64,000 nt of DNA from Marinobacter sp. THAF197a (lineage in GTDB: Bacteria > Pseudomonadota > Gammaproteobacteria > Pseudomonadales > Oleiphilaceae). Where the stretch lies: positions 3,162,001-3,226,000 of the forward strand of contig NZ_CP045324.1 in the NCBI RefSeq assembly GCF_009363275.1, in the 5' to 3' direction. Positions 1 through 8,467 of this stretch are shown here, one piece after another (position 1 is the first letter of the stretch; every line of letters starts with the position of its first letter). The translations under genes were made by a program, and so were the position numbers. The notes below the pieces were generated by a model. It ran no database searches and was not told the origin of the DNA. It saw only the letters and a program-made list of their open reading frames with translations.

Positions 1-111
1 TTCTCGGAACTTCCCCAGGCGGTCCTGGCCAGGGACGCCGACAAGGCCCAGGCGCTGATTCGCGGCTTTGCCGAGCACCAGAAGCAACTGATTCGACAGG
101 CCCTGAGCTGA
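1..111 (+). CDS. C-terminal end of an unidentified protein (5' end outside window)
   Basis: An open frame runs from the first base to a TGA at 109-111 and encodes 36 residues ending GFAEHQKQLIRQALS. The piece is hydrophilic and helix-prone. It is too short to name a family. The next gene starts almost 200 bases downstream on the same strand. The gap between them (112-304) holds only short self-complementary bits and no clear terminator. Confidence 0.5.
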   Translation, partial: FSELPQAVLARDADKAQALIRGFAEHQKQLIRQALS

Positions 112-304
112 GGCACTACTTGTCTGCTGTTCAGGGTGTGATCAGTCTCACAGATCCTTCCAGGGCACCGGCATAAAGTAACAGTGTGTAACTATTAACC
201 ACCGCAGCCTTGGTCCTGCTGTCCCTGCGGCCCGTCAGAGTGCCCGTAGCCAAGCCTTCAGGCCTCTGAATAACAACAAGAATGTCTGAACGGAATCCGG
301 GGCC

Positions 305-1324
305 ATGATGTCTTTTCACAGGGTTTTTCGTCATCCATCACGCCTGGCAGGTGCCTGCCTGTCTGCTACTTTCCTGTCGCTTCCGGCACTGGCGGATTTC
401 CGCCCGCTGGATGATGCCTCCATGGCCGCCGTTACCGGCCAGGCTGGCGTGTCCATCGAGCTGGAAACCAAACTGAGCATCGACCGGCTGACCTGGACCG
501 ATGAAGGCTCGCTCGGTGTTAACGGCCTGCGGCTGTCCGGCCACAACGACACGGTACTCGACAACCTGAAGCTGACCATCGACATCGCCGGTGAGGGCGA
601 GGTGCTGGAACACGGCTTTTCGGAGATTGCCCGCCGGGCCAATGCGGGCCTGCTGGACACCAGTAATCCGGATGTAGCAGATGCCCTGGCGAAGTATTCC
701 GTAGCCGGCAGTTTTGGTAAGCAGTTCAATAGTGGCGATTTGGTGATTCACCTGGGCGCCACCGATTACGGCGACCCGACCAGCCTGGACGACTACCTGA
801 AAGCGGTGGATTTTGAGCTGGCCATCGACAGCATTACCACCTCCGGCACGGATGGCAGCACCAACCTGTTCTCCGACATCAATCTTCAGGGCTACATCGG
901 CCCCACCGATCTGGTTATCCGTAACGGCGGCAGCTCCACCCGCACCCTGGCCAATGGCAATACCGTCTCCGGCTCGGAACTGCAGCTCGACACCCATTTT
1001 GAGGTGACCGACGGCAGCCTGAACTGGGATGCAGCAGACGTCATCCTTATTTTCAACTTCGCCGCTGTGGGCATTGAGGGCCTGCAGATTCATAACCGAA
1101 GGGGTAACGATACCCTCGGCCATTTCGGCATGGCCCACGCCACCGCCAAATTGTCTCGCGGCACCGGGGCCACTTCTGGCAAGGAAGGCCTGTCGATCCA
1201 TGAGGTGGAATTCCGGGCCGATATCGATATGCCGGTGTTCAAGGTGGGGGGCACCAGCATTGGCTCGGTTCAGTTCACGGATTTTGTCATCAGTGATACC
1301 ACCATGATGGTGTACGGCCACTGA
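305..1324 (+). CDS. Secreted DUF6160-like surface protein
   Basis: A 339-residue protein with a clear Sec signal peptide (basic start, hydrophobic core, likely cut after ALA near residue 30). Right after it comes the motif LDDASMAAVTGQAGVSIELE. That motif matches the N-terminus of DUF6160-type proteins of Marinobacter and Acinetobacter, where a short ASL-x-VTGQ-G stretch opens a beta-rich extracellular domain. The rest is rich in Gly, Asp and Thr and has no transmembrane helix, consistent with a beta-rich surface or pilus-associated protein. Two ATG codons lie in tandem (305 and 308); neither has a strong ribosome binding site. The family call rests on the motif and the function is unknown. 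Confidence 0.6.
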   Translation: MMSFHRVFRHPSRLAGACLSATFLSLPALADFRPLDDASMAAVTGQAGVSIELETKLSIDRLTWTDEGSLGVNGLRLSGHNDTVLDNLKLTIDIAGEGEVLEHGFSEIARRANAGLLDTSNPDVADALAKYSVAGSFGKQFNSGDLVIHLGATDYGDPTSLDDYLKAVDFELAIDSITTSGTDGSTNLFSDINLQGYIGPTDLVIRNGGSSTRTLANGNTVSGSELQLDTHFEVTDGSLNWDAADVILIFNFAAVGIEGLQIHNRRGNDTLGHFGMAHATAKLSRGTGATSGKEGLSIHEVEFRADIDMPVFKVGGTSIGSVQFTDFVISDTTMMVYGH

Positions 1325-1364
1325 CGGCTCCGCAATTACCCGGATGAACACTCTGCCTTGGCTT

Positions 1365-1409
1365 GATCGGGCTATACTCACAGCACGTATAGTGGTGTAG
1401 TACCCGATC
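1365..1409. promoter_or_regulatory. Nested inverted repeat upstream of the DUF523 gene
   Basis: GATCGGG (1365-1371) pairs with CCCGATC (1403-1409). Inside, CTATAC (1372-1377) pairs with GTATAG (1387-1392), leaving a 10-nt bulge on one side. The element ends 22 bases before the GTG start of the DUF523-DUF1722 gene. It could be an RNA hairpin in the leader or a regulator site overlapping a TATACT-like -10. Confidence 0.35.
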
Positions 1410-1431
1410 ATCCAACGGCTGGAGAGTTTTA

Positions 1432-2379
1432 GTGACCGGTATTCCTGTTGGTATTAGCACTTGCCTGCTTGGTAAGGAAGTCCGCCACGACGGTGGCCAC
1501 AAGCATTCCCGATACTGCACCCAGGTGTTGGCGAAGCATTTTGAGTTCCGCTCTATCTGCCCGGAGCTGGAAGCCGGCCTGGGTGTTCCCCGCCCGGCCA
1601 TTCACCTGCGCGAGCACGAAGACGGCCTGCACCTGGTGGAAAGCAAAGGCACGAAAGATCACACCGAAGGCATGCAGAACTTCATTGCCGAGGTGATGCC
1701 CTCCCTGGCGAACCTGCGTGGTTACATCCTGATGGCCAAATCCCCCAGTTGCGGCATGGAGCGCATCAAGATTCACAACGCGGAAGGTAATTTCATGCAC
1801 CGGGATGGCCGTGGCATGTTTGCCGAGGCGCTGATGAAGGCCTACCCGTTAATGCCGGTGGAGGAAGAAGGCCGCCTGCACGATGACATGTTGCGGGAGA
1901 ACTTCATTGAGCGCGTGTTCTCCTACGACGACTGGATGCAAAACGTGGCCGGCGACAAGCTCACCAAGCAATCCTTGCTGGAGTTTCATCAGCGCCACAA
2001 GTTCACGTTGCTGGCCCACTCTGAAAAAATCTACCGGCAGCTTGGCCCGATGCTCGCCGACCTAAAAGCCGAGCCGCTGGCGCAGATTGCGGAGCGCTAT
2101 ATTCATGGGTTTATGGAAGCCATGACCCAGCGCGTAAGCCGGGGTTCTCACGTGAATGCCATGCAGCATCTGCTGGGCTACCTGAAAGACGGGATGTCAG
2201 CGGAAGAAAAAGCGGTGCTGCTGGAGCAGATTGAAGCCTACCGGCGCGGCGAGATTCCGCTGGTGGTGCCGATGACGCTGCTGCGACTGGCCCAGCGCAA
2301 GGAGCCGGTGGATTATCTGCACACCCAGAAGTACCTGACTCCCTACCCGGATGAGCTCGGGCTTCGGAACAACGTCTGA
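1432..2379 (+). CDS. DUF523-DUF1722 fusion protein (TudS-like/YbgA-like)
   Basis: A 315-residue two-domain protein. The N-terminal half (about 1-150) is DUF523, with the three conserved cysteines at C11 (GISTCLLG), C43 (SICPELE) and C107 (SPSCGME). In characterised DUF523 members such as TudS these bind a [4Fe-4S] cluster used to remove sulfur from thiouracil. The C-terminal half (about 190-310) is DUF1722 (YbgA-like), of unknown function. Start is GTG at 1432, with GGAG six bases upstream. A shared terminator follows. Thiouracil desulfuration is a family-based inference; the fusion itself is common in gammaproteobacteria. Confidence 0.8.
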   Translation: MTGIPVGISTCLLGKEVRHDGGHKHSRYCTQVLAKHFEFRSICPELEAGLGVPRPAIHLREHEDGLHLVESKGTKDHTEGMQNFIAEVMPSLANLRGYILMAKSPSCGMERIKIHNAEGNFMHRDGRGMFAEALMKAYPLMPVEEEGRLHDDMLRENFIERVFSYDDWMQNVAGDKLTKQSLLEFHQRHKFTLLAHSEKIYRQLGPMLADLKAEPLAQIAERYIHGFMEAMTQRVSRGSHVNAMQHLLGYLKDGMSAEEKAVLLEQIEAYRRGEIPLVVPMTLLRLAQRKEPVDYLHTQKYLTPYPDELGLRNNV

Positions 2380-2392
2380 GGTTCACGATATG

Positions 2393-2430
2393 AAAAAGGG
2401 GCAGATGACCAACCATCTACCCCTTTTTTT
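2393..2430. terminator. Bidirectional intrinsic terminator
   Basis: A hairpin AAGGGGCAGATG / CATCTACCCCTT (one G-U type mismatch) is flanked by an A-run on the left and a T-run on the right. It lies between the convergent DUF523-DUF1722 gene (ending 2379) and DUF481 gene (ending 2449), so it can serve both. Confidence 0.9.
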
Positions 2431-2448
2431 GGCTCCGGGAATCCGGAA

Positions 2449-3180
2449 TCAGAAACCGTACAGCAGCGAGAGCGAAGTCTCGGTGTCGGTTTTGTCTGAA
2501 CCGGCGGGCGCATCAGACACGTGCTTTACCCGAAACGCCGCTTTCATGGAGAGGCTGCCGACGATGTTGCTTTGCAACGCGGTCTCTGACTGGCTGATGG
2601 TGTTGTTATCATCCAGGCCAATCTCGGTGCTCAGTTTCTGGCGGAACAGGGCGGTTTCAGACAACGCGTAATCAAACTGGCCAGCCAGCCGGGCGATGGC
2701 CTCTTCTTCCACATCCCGGCCATCGGGGTTTTCCTGCCGCAGCTTGTTGTAGCGATAACCGCCTCCCACTGAGAGGTCCAGGAAGGAGCGGTCCCCAGCC
2801 TGCCAAACGCGGTTTCCATAACCGGTAGTGAGAGTGGATTCGAAGTCATACCCGGAGAACCGGTCGTCTTCATAGGAGCCGCGTACAAACCAGTACTGTT
2901 TGTCGTCGAATTTGTAATCAGCTTCCAGGGCCGCATTGTACTCTTCGGCGGTAGTCTGATCTTCTGTCTCTGTGTAACGGGAGCTGAACTCACCGGTGTT
3001 GCGCCAGGTTTGGGTCTCATGCTGCAATCCCAGGCGACCGTTTACCTTGGTTTCTTCGGTGTTGCCTGAGGTCACCAGCACACCGAGTTCTGCCTCCCCT
3101 GTCAAGTTGCCACTGTCCTGGGCCTGGGCCAGCGGGGCCAGTGCCATGCATGCGACTGCCAGTGGTTTTCTGATACTCAT
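2449..3180 (-). CDS. DUF481 family outer-membrane beta-barrel protein
   Basis: A 243-residue protein with a Sec signal peptide (MSIRKPLAVACMALAPLAQAQ). It is followed by alternating hydrophobic/polar strands and ends in an aromatic residue (LLYGF), as expected for a BAM-inserted barrel. The opening segment GEAELGVLVTSGNTEETKVN is typical of DUF481 (YdiY-like) proteins, whose role is unsettled. A strong ribosome binding site (AAGGAG) precedes the ATG. The gene follows trhO on the same strand after 25 bases and may be cotranscribed with it. Confidence 0.85.
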   Translation of the reverse strand: MSIRKPLAVACMALAPLAQAQDSGNLTGEAELGVLVTSGNTEETKVNGRLGLQHETQTWRNTGEFSSRYTETEDQTTAEEYNAALEADYKFDDKQYWFVRGSYEDDRFSGYDFESTLTTGYGNRVWQAGDRSFLDLSVGGGYRYNKLRQENPDGRDVEEEAIARLAGQFDYALSETALFRQKLSTEIGLDDNNTISQSETALQSNIVGSLSMKAAFRVKHVSDAPAGSDKTDTETSLSLLYGF

Positions 3181-3205
3181 GTTATCTCCTTGGTTGGGTT
3201 AGTCT

Positions 3206-4225
3206 TCATTTGTTAACAACCTTACGAACTTTCTCCCCCTCCAGACTTTTACGGGCCTGTTCTTCCCTCTCGGCCTTCTTGCGGGCCTTCCGCTCAGCAA
3301 TAACACGGGCGGCTTCACCACCCACGTGCGCTTCCCCGCGTTCCCGGGCCAGTTGCATCTGGCGCTCACGCTCCTTGAACCGGGCTTTTTGTTCTTCTGT
3401 CAGTGACTCAATGCACTGATGGCAGCTCACGCCCTGTTCGTATTCCGGGCGCTGTTTGTCTTCTTCGGTGATTGGCCGGCGGCAGGCGTGGCACTGGTCG
3501 TAATCGCCGCGCTCGAGGCTGTGGTTGACGGTTACCCGGTCGTCAAACACAAAGCACTCGCCCTGCCACAGGCTCTGTTCCTGGGGCACCTCTTCCAGAT
3601 ATTTCAGGATGCCGCCTTTGAGGTGGTATACCTCATCGAATCCTTGTTCTTTCAGGTACGCCGTGGATTTTTCACAGCGGATGCCGCCGGTGCAGAACAT
3701 GGCGACTTTCTTGTGTTTGCTGGGGTCCAGATTCTGTTTCACATACTCTGGAAATTCCCGGAAGGTGTCAGTGGCCGGATTGACGGCATTTTTGAAGGTG
3801 CCAATCTCAACTTCGTACTGGTTTCGGGTGTCTACCAGCAGTACTTCGGGGTCTGAGATGAGGTCGTTCCATTCTTTGGGATCGACGTAGGTGCCAACCA
3901 CTCGCTTGGGGTCGATGCCTTCAACGCCCATGGTGACGATTTCTTTTTTGAGTTTGACCTTGGTGCGCTTGAAGGGCTGGATGTCTACGAAGGATTCTTT
4001 GTAGTCCACGCCGTCGAAGCGGTCGTCGCTGGCGATCCAGTCTTTGATGGCGTCGATGCCCTGGCGGCTGCCGGCGATGGTGCCGTTGATGCCTTCCCGT
4101 GCCAGCAGCAGGGTGCCGTGGACGTCTTTTTCCAGCATGAGGTTCAGCAGGGGTTGGCGTAGGTCTTTGTAATCATTCAATACTGCGAACTTGTAGAGTG
4201 CGCAGACGACTATTTCGTTGCTCAT
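3206..4225 (-). CDS. trhO: tRNA uridine(34) hydroxylase TrhO (rhodanese domain)
   Basis: A 339-residue protein of the YceA/TrhO family, which uses O2 to make 5-hydroxyuridine at tRNA wobble position 34. Order: an N-terminal acylphosphatase-like domain (to about residue 90), a rhodanese domain (about 120-220) with active-site loop FCTGGIRCEKS (C178, C184), then a Cys-rich segment (CHACRRPI..CHQC). A basic tail follows, rich in Arg, Lys and Glu. I chose the internal ATG at 4225 because GGAGAAACC precedes it and MSNEIVVCALYKF is the normal N-terminus. The open frame extends further upstream but runs into the repeat at 4373-4469. Confidence 0.93.
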   Translation of the reverse strand: MSNEIVVCALYKFAVLNDYKDLRQPLLNLMLEKDVHGTLLLAREGINGTIAGSRQGIDAIKDWIASDDRFDGVDYKESFVDIQPFKRTKVKLKKEIVTMGVEGIDPKRVVGTYVDPKEWNDLISDPEVLLVDTRNQYEVEIGTFKNAVNPATDTFREFPEYVKQNLDPSKHKKVAMFCTGGIRCEKSTAYLKEQGFDEVYHLKGGILKYLEEVPQEQSLWQGECFVFDDRVTVNHSLERGDYDQCHACRRPITEEDKQRPEYEQGVSCHQCIESLTEEQKARFKERERQMQLARERGEAHVGGEAARVIAERKARKKAEREEQARKSLEGEKVRKVVNK

Positions 4226-4372
4226 GGTTTCTCCTGCGGGCCGGATCGTAAATCCGGAGCATGGTTTGATGTTTGTTACGGGGGTGGCCGTTAGGGGGCA
4301 AAGTTTAACCAACTGACGGTTGGGTGCAAGTTGGGGATATGCGCAGATTGGTGCTCCGGGGCTCCGCCCTGT

Positions 4373-4469
4373 GTGGGGAGGCCCCTGCCAAAATACGCTG
4401 TGGATACATCCCTGTACGCTCGGCTCCGCCATCCATGGCTACGCACGATTTTGGCAGGGGCCTCCCCAC
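4373..4469 (-). repeat. Dispersed Y-shaped intergenic repeat, copy 1 (subtype A)
   Basis: A perfect 22-bp inverted repeat (4373-4394 with 4448-4469) closes a 53-nt loop. Read on the minus strand, the direction of both flanking genes, the loop contains two small hairpins. GCC-AUGGAU-GGC is at 4439-4428 and GUAC-AGGGAU-GUAU at 4417-4404. Both present a C-ANGGAN-G hexaloop. The second contains GUACAGGGAUGU, an exact fit to the in vitro selected CsrA consensus RUACARGGAUGU. No U-run follows, so it is not a standard terminator. The loop is closely related to the one at 49983-50085, but the stem sequences differ. Confidence 0.8.
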
Positions 4470-4519
4470 CCAGAGCTAACCTTTTTCTATGCCGTCAGCG
4501 TCTTCCATCACTTTCTATA

Positions 4520-5251
4520 TCAGTTGTTTGCGCTTTGCAATTCCCGCTCCACCACTGCGGAGAGCTGTCCCCAACCCGGTCGGGTTAGTTGGATGTTGTC
4601 TACCATCACTGTTGGGGTGCTCATTACGCGCATCTGGGTGGCCACTTGCAGGCTTTGTTCTACCGCTTCTTTGTGGAGTTCTGTGGTCAGGCAGCGGCGG
4701 AAGCGGCGTTCTTCGAGGCCAAGGCCGTTGGCGTAGCGGGTGAAGGTGGCTACCGGGTCGTTGGAGCCGCTCCATTCGCTTTGGGCGTCGTAGAGTTTGT
4801 CGTGCATCTGCCAGTATTGGCCCTGATCACCGGCGCAGCGGGCGGCCTGGGCGGCGGGGACGGCGTTTTGGTGTTGGCGTAGGGGCAGGTCGAAGTAGAC
4901 GAAGCGGACTTTGCCGGTGTCTACGTATTCCTGTTTCAGGCGTTTGCTGGCTGAGGCGAAGCTGGCGCAGGCGGGGCATTGGTAGTCGGCGAATTCGCGA
5001 ACAACCACCGGAGCATCCTCAGAGCCGGCGGAGATGCCGTATTGGTCGAGGAAGGCCGGGAAGTCTGATGCGTTGGGGGCGGCTACCGGTAGTGCCTCGG
5101 AGGTTGGCTTGGGTGGTTGGGTCAGGAAGTAGACGGCCACTGCGACAACGGCGATGGCGGCCACTGAGATGCCGATGATGGCCGGTTTTTTGTTTCGGTG
5201 CTTACGCGGTGCGGGGGCGCCGGTTTGTTTGCGTCTTTTTGCTTCACCCAT
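4520..5251 (-). CDS. Membrane-anchored DsbA-family thioredoxin-like protein
   Basis: A 243-residue protein: a basic cytoplasmic tail (GEAKRRKQTG...KHRNKK), one transmembrane helix (about 24-43), then a periplasmic thioredoxin-fold domain. The redox motif is C92-P-A-C95 (ADYQCPACASF). A helical insertion follows, and a cis-Pro loop (MSTPTVMVD) near the end. It probably acts as a thiol oxidoreductase; the exact partner is unknown. I chose the ATG at 5251 (GGAG eight bases upstream, MGEAKRRKQ typical start) rather than a longer frame. It is divergent from the next gene, so 5252-5366 should hold both promoters. Confidence 0.85.
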   Translation of the reverse strand: MGEAKRRKQTGAPAPRKHRNKKPAIIGISVAAIAVVAVAVYFLTQPPKPTSEALPVAAPNASDFPAFLDQYGISAGSEDAPVVVREFADYQCPACASFASASKRLKQEYVDTGKVRFVYFDLPLRQHQNAVPAAQAARCAGDQGQYWQMHDKLYDAQSEWSGSNDPVATFTRYANGLGLEERRFRRCLTTELHKEAVEQSLQVATQMRVMSTPTVMVDNIQLTRPGWGQLSAVVERELQSANN

Positions 5252-5366
5252 GGTGGGCTCCTTTTGTTTTGTCCTGTCACCCGTTGGAACGATTGTCCAC
5301 TGCTCGTCGGGCAGGCTAAGATCCCCTATATCCTGAGAAAGTTCCAATAAAAATCAAGGACCAATC

Positions 5367-6329
5367 ATGCCAATGCCCGTTCAGCTCAAAGATTCTCTGT
5401 CATTACCCCTGATTGCTGCACCGATGTTTCTGATTTCTTCACCCCGGCTGGCGCTGGCCTGCTGTAAGGCGGGTGTGGTGGGAAGTTTCCCGGCTCTGAA
5501 TCAGCGCAGCAGTGAGGGGTTTGAGGATTGGCTGGTTCAGATGAACACGGAGCTGGCGCAATGGAAACAGGCCCATCCAGACGAGATTACCGCGCCCTAC
5601 GCAGTGAATCTGGTGGTGCATCGCACCAATCCCCGCTGGCAGGCAGATCTAGAGCTTTGTGTGAAGCACAAAGTGCCGATGGTAATCACCTCACTGGGCG
5701 CGGCTAGCCAGGTGGTGGAGGCGGTACACAGTTATGGTGGGCTGGTATTCCATGATGTGACCAATCAGAAGCATGCCCGTAAGGCGGCGGAAGCCGGGGT
5801 GGATGGCATTATCGCGGTGAGTGCCGGGGCCGGCGGCCATGCCGGCACGGTGAATCCGTTTGTGCTGGTACACGAGATTCGTGAGGTGTTTGACGGCACG
5901 ATTCTGTTGGCGGGTGGGCTGTCTCATGGGGAAGACCTCCTGGCGGCGCAGGCCCTGGGGGCGGATCTGGCCTATATGGGTACTCGGTTTATCAATACCG
6001 AGGAATCCGAGGCGGAGGATGCCTATCGGAACATGATTATTGAGGCAGTGTCCGCTGATATTATTCACACCCCGGCGGTTTCCGGGGTTCCAGCCAGTTT
6101 CATGCGCCAGAGCCTGGAGGCGGCCGGTTTTGATATGGCGAAGCTGAATCAGGCCGGCGATGTGAATTACGGCGAGAAGCTCAAGCCCATGGACGACGAA
6201 GCCAAGGCCTGGAAAACCGTCTGGTCCGCCGGCCAGGGGGTGAGCCTGATTCACGACGTTCCGAGTGTTCAGGCGCTGGTGGACCGGCTGAAAGAGGAAT
6301 ACCAGCAGGCGCGTTCAAGATTGGGCTGA
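5367..6329 (+). CDS. Nitronate monooxygenase / 2-nitropropane dioxygenase-like flavoprotein
   Basis: A 320-residue FMN-dependent TIM-barrel protein of the NPD/nitronate monooxygenase family. Diagnostic pieces are the N-terminal PLIAAPMFLISSPRLALACCKAG, the GAGGHAGTVNPF phosphate-binding and active-site loop (about 152-163), and ALGADLAYMGTRFINT near residue 200. Enzymes of this group oxidise alkyl nitronates or act as NAD(P)H:quinone reductases; the substrate cannot be read from sequence. ATG at 5367 follows AAGGA at 5356-5359. Its 3' end overlaps the convergent acpH gene by 15 bases. Confidence 0.85.
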   Translation: MPMPVQLKDSLSLPLIAAPMFLISSPRLALACCKAGVVGSFPALNQRSSEGFEDWLVQMNTELAQWKQAHPDEITAPYAVNLVVHRTNPRWQADLELCVKHKVPMVITSLGAASQVVEAVHSYGGLVFHDVTNQKHARKAAEAGVDGIIAVSAGAGGHAGTVNPFVLVHEIREVFDGTILLAGGLSHGEDLLAAQALGADLAYMGTRFINTEESEAEDAYRNMIIEAVSADIIHTPAVSGVPASFMRQSLEAAGFDMAKLNQAGDVNYGEKLKPMDDEAKAWKTVWSAGQGVSLIHDVPSVQALVDRLKEEYQQARSRLG

Positions 6330-6911
6330 CAGGCTGGCGGCTTCCGCTTCGGCGAATTTAAGAAGTTCCGGGAAGAACTGGAGAAACCGGGCTTCGAGCT
6401 GTTCATCGTTAGCCCGGATTTCTTCGATGATACCGGCGAACTGGTTGGCGAAGCGGATTCGGCTGGCCACGCGATCAAGGGCATAGCCGATGTTCTCGAA
6501 GTCTTCGTAGGCACCGAACCAGTCATACTGAACCATCCGGCGGGTCACTTTGACCATAGAGGCGGGCATGATGTCTTCGTGGCTTGCCAGTTCTCGGTAA
6601 ACTCCGCGGACAAACCGGTGGTGGTCGGTATGGCTGAATCGGTGCCAGTGCCGCAGCAGGTAGTGATCATAGAGAAGATCCAGCGCCACACCGGCAAAGC
6701 GCCGGCGCTGGCTGGAGAACAGCTGTTTGCTGGCCAGCACGTCCGGATGCTGGTCGGTGAAGGCATCCACCGCCCGGTGGTGGCGCACGCCCAGCAACAC
6801 CGGCTCCGGCAACTCCGCCAGCCTCACACCGCGGCAGAAGTCACCCAGGATGCTGCCCACGCGGGCCTCCGGGGAGTCCGGGGCGAGGAAGGTGTGGGCC
6901 AGGTGGTTCAT
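6315..6911 (-). CDS. acpH: Acyl carrier protein phosphodiesterase
   Basis: A 198-residue DUF479/AcpH family protein. The start MNHLAHTFLA is diagnostic, as are GSILGDFCRG (catalytic Asp region), GVRHHRAVDAFTDQHP and LLYDHYLLRHW. Together these form an HD-like metal site that cleaves the 4'-phosphopantetheine group from holo-ACP. It starts nine bases after the DUF5666 gene upstream on the same strand, with only a weak ribosome binding site, so it may depend on that operon for expression. The pairing with a DUF5666 lipoprotein has no obvious functional logic. Confidence 0.88.
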   Translation of the reverse strand: MNHLAHTFLAPDSPEARVGSILGDFCRGVRLAELPEPVLLGVRHHRAVDAFTDQHPDVLASKQLFSSQRRRFAGVALDLLYDHYLLRHWHRFSHTDHHRFVRGVYRELASHEDIMPASMVKVTRRMVQYDWFGAYEDFENIGYALDRVASRIRFANQFAGIIEEIRANDEQLEARFLQFFPELLKFAEAEAASLSAQS

Positions 6912-6920
6912 TGCACTGCC

Positions 6921-8429
6921 TTAGTCGTCTTCGAGTTCAATTTCTTCGGCCCAGAAGGTGCCGTCGTTTCGTTTTATGTACTCTACTTCCAATAACGGGC
7001 GCAGCCCCCTGTCGCGGAAGTCACTCTCCAGCTGGGAACAGTTCTCATCGTCAAACGACGTGGCGCTGATTATGTCCATTCTAACCCCGAGTACGGTGAT
7101 CGAAACGGAGCAGTTGATCTCCCCGAGCCGGCCGGTCATCTGATACTCGTTATCAGTATCATCGTCATCACGCTCGATCTTGACCGCTTCGAGGAAAACA
7201 CTGCCATCGAGGCGTGACCGTTCGATGCCCTCGACTTCCAACTCATAGCGCCCGTTCAGATCATTCAATGTGAGCCGTTGATCGTCATCGTCGTCAGTAA
7301 TAATGGTTTGCGGCGTCACCTGCACCAGCACGCCCCCCAACCGGAAAGTGCGGGCACTGAAGTCGATAACTCCGGGTTCAATCGCACCTTCCACTTCTGA
7401 GTCTGCCTCCCGAAGCTCGATCTCCTCTGCCACTACCACGCCATCGGACCGGAAGGCCCCCTCAACCTGGACCAACAGGCCCGAAACAAGATCACCGCTG
7501 GTCAGGCCGTCCTCGAATACGTCGTCATTGGGCACCAACACCGTCAGGCCGTTAATCGTGAAGGTCCGATCGGTGTTGTTAAAGGCGGACGAAACCGGGC
7601 CGGTGAATTCGATATCGTCGGCATCACCACGCCGATAGCGGCGGGTATCGTCCCTTCCTATGGTGTGCGCCTGAATGGCTGGGCGGCCACTGATCTCAAC
7701 AAGCTCACCCTCCACTTCCACGCTCAATCCAGCGGTTTGCAAGTCGTTCTCAACCACGCCATCCCGGAATTCCGTGTTGTCATCGTCGTACTCGATGAGG
7801 AAACCGTTGATCTCAAAACGGTTCAGCCCGAGATCCGTGGAGCTGTCGGTTATCCGGCCTTCAATTTCCACATCCGTTTCATCCGGCGTAATAAGGCCGA
7901 TATAACTGGCCCGGTAGCTGCCACTTTCAAGCTGCCAGGCACTGACACGCACGAAATCCCCGTTCGCCAGCGTTTCAAGCGAGCGGCCTTTGAGAACCGT
8001 GAGCTTGTCGGCGCTGATTTCCTGGCCATAGATCCGGAAACTTACCCTAACGATCCGCCCCTCGGCGTCCGTGGTCTTCTGAACACTCGAGACACGCCCA
8101 CGGAAGGTGTCGTCATACTCAATCGCATTGGCCGTGCCTTGCCCGTTTGTCCGCCACTCGCCATCTATCCGAAGGATCATGCCCTTATCGAGCTGTGCCT
8201 CAGAACCAATGCCATCGTTGCTGATCACGTCGCCGTCAGTCTCAAACCGCACCCCATTCACAAACACACTGCCAAACCCGGAAACCGGCCCGACGCTCGA
8301 GCCTGTGCCCCTGATACCACCCTCTGCGATATCTACACCACCTCCGCCGCCACCGCAGGCGCTGAGCATGCCGAAAGCAACAGGAGCGAACAGGAGGGAC
8401 AACCGTTTGGGAGTAACTTGAGGCGTCAT
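6921..8429 (-). CDS. DUF5666 repeat lipoprotein (copy B)
   Basis: A 502-residue lipoprotein: signal peptide with lipobox LSAC (C25) and a Gly run, then GPVSGFGSVFVNGVRF, the DUF5666 opening. Four or five beta-rich DUF5666-type units follow, each with a core like EGRI...FEINGFLIEYDDDTEF. Stretches of Asp are frequent and may bind divalent cations (inference). An upstream TTG is possible, but the ATG at 8429 has TTGGAG at good spacing. It is a paralogue of the protein at 9801-11225 and the third gene of the same minus-strand run. Function is unknown; the Asp-rich repeats point to an envelope-exposed role. Confidence 0.8.
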   Translation of the reverse strand: MTPQVTPKRLSLLFAPVAFGMLSACGGGGGGVDIAEGGIRGTGSSVGPVSGFGSVFVNGVRFETDGDVISNDGIGSEAQLDKGMILRIDGEWRTNGQGTANAIEYDDTFRGRVSSVQKTTDAEGRIVRVSFRIYGQEISADKLTVLKGRSLETLANGDFVRVSAWQLESGSYRASYIGLITPDETDVEIEGRITDSSTDLGLNRFEINGFLIEYDDDNTEFRDGVVENDLQTAGLSVEVEGELVEISGRPAIQAHTIGRDDTRRYRRGDADDIEFTGPVSSAFNNTDRTFTINGLTVLVPNDDVFEDGLTSGDLVSGLLVQVEGAFRSDGVVVAEEIELREADSEVEGAIEPGVIDFSARTFRLGGVLVQVTPQTIITDDDDDQRLTLNDLNGRYELEVEGIERSRLDGSVFLEAVKIERDDDDTDNEYQMTGRLGEINCSVSITVLGVRMDIISATSFDDENCSQLESDFRDRGLRPLLEVEYIKRNDGTFWAEEIELEDD

Positions 8430-8467
8430 GGCAATCTCCAACCGGCCTTCCGGGCCGGCGAATGGTG

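Noticed and set aside
131..334. 67-codon minus-strand frame in the gap before the DUF6160-like gene
   Set aside because: It crosses the start of the plus-strand gene, has no ribosome binding site and no recognisable family.
338..1411. 357-codon open frame on the minus strand over the DUF6160-like gene
   Set aside because: The plus-strand protein has a signal peptide and family motif; the antisense one has neither.
4373..4469. Y-shaped repeat as a simple rho-independent terminator
   Set aside because: The outer stems are not followed by U-runs on the transcribed strand, and the loop is too long and too structured. It could still affect termination indirectly.
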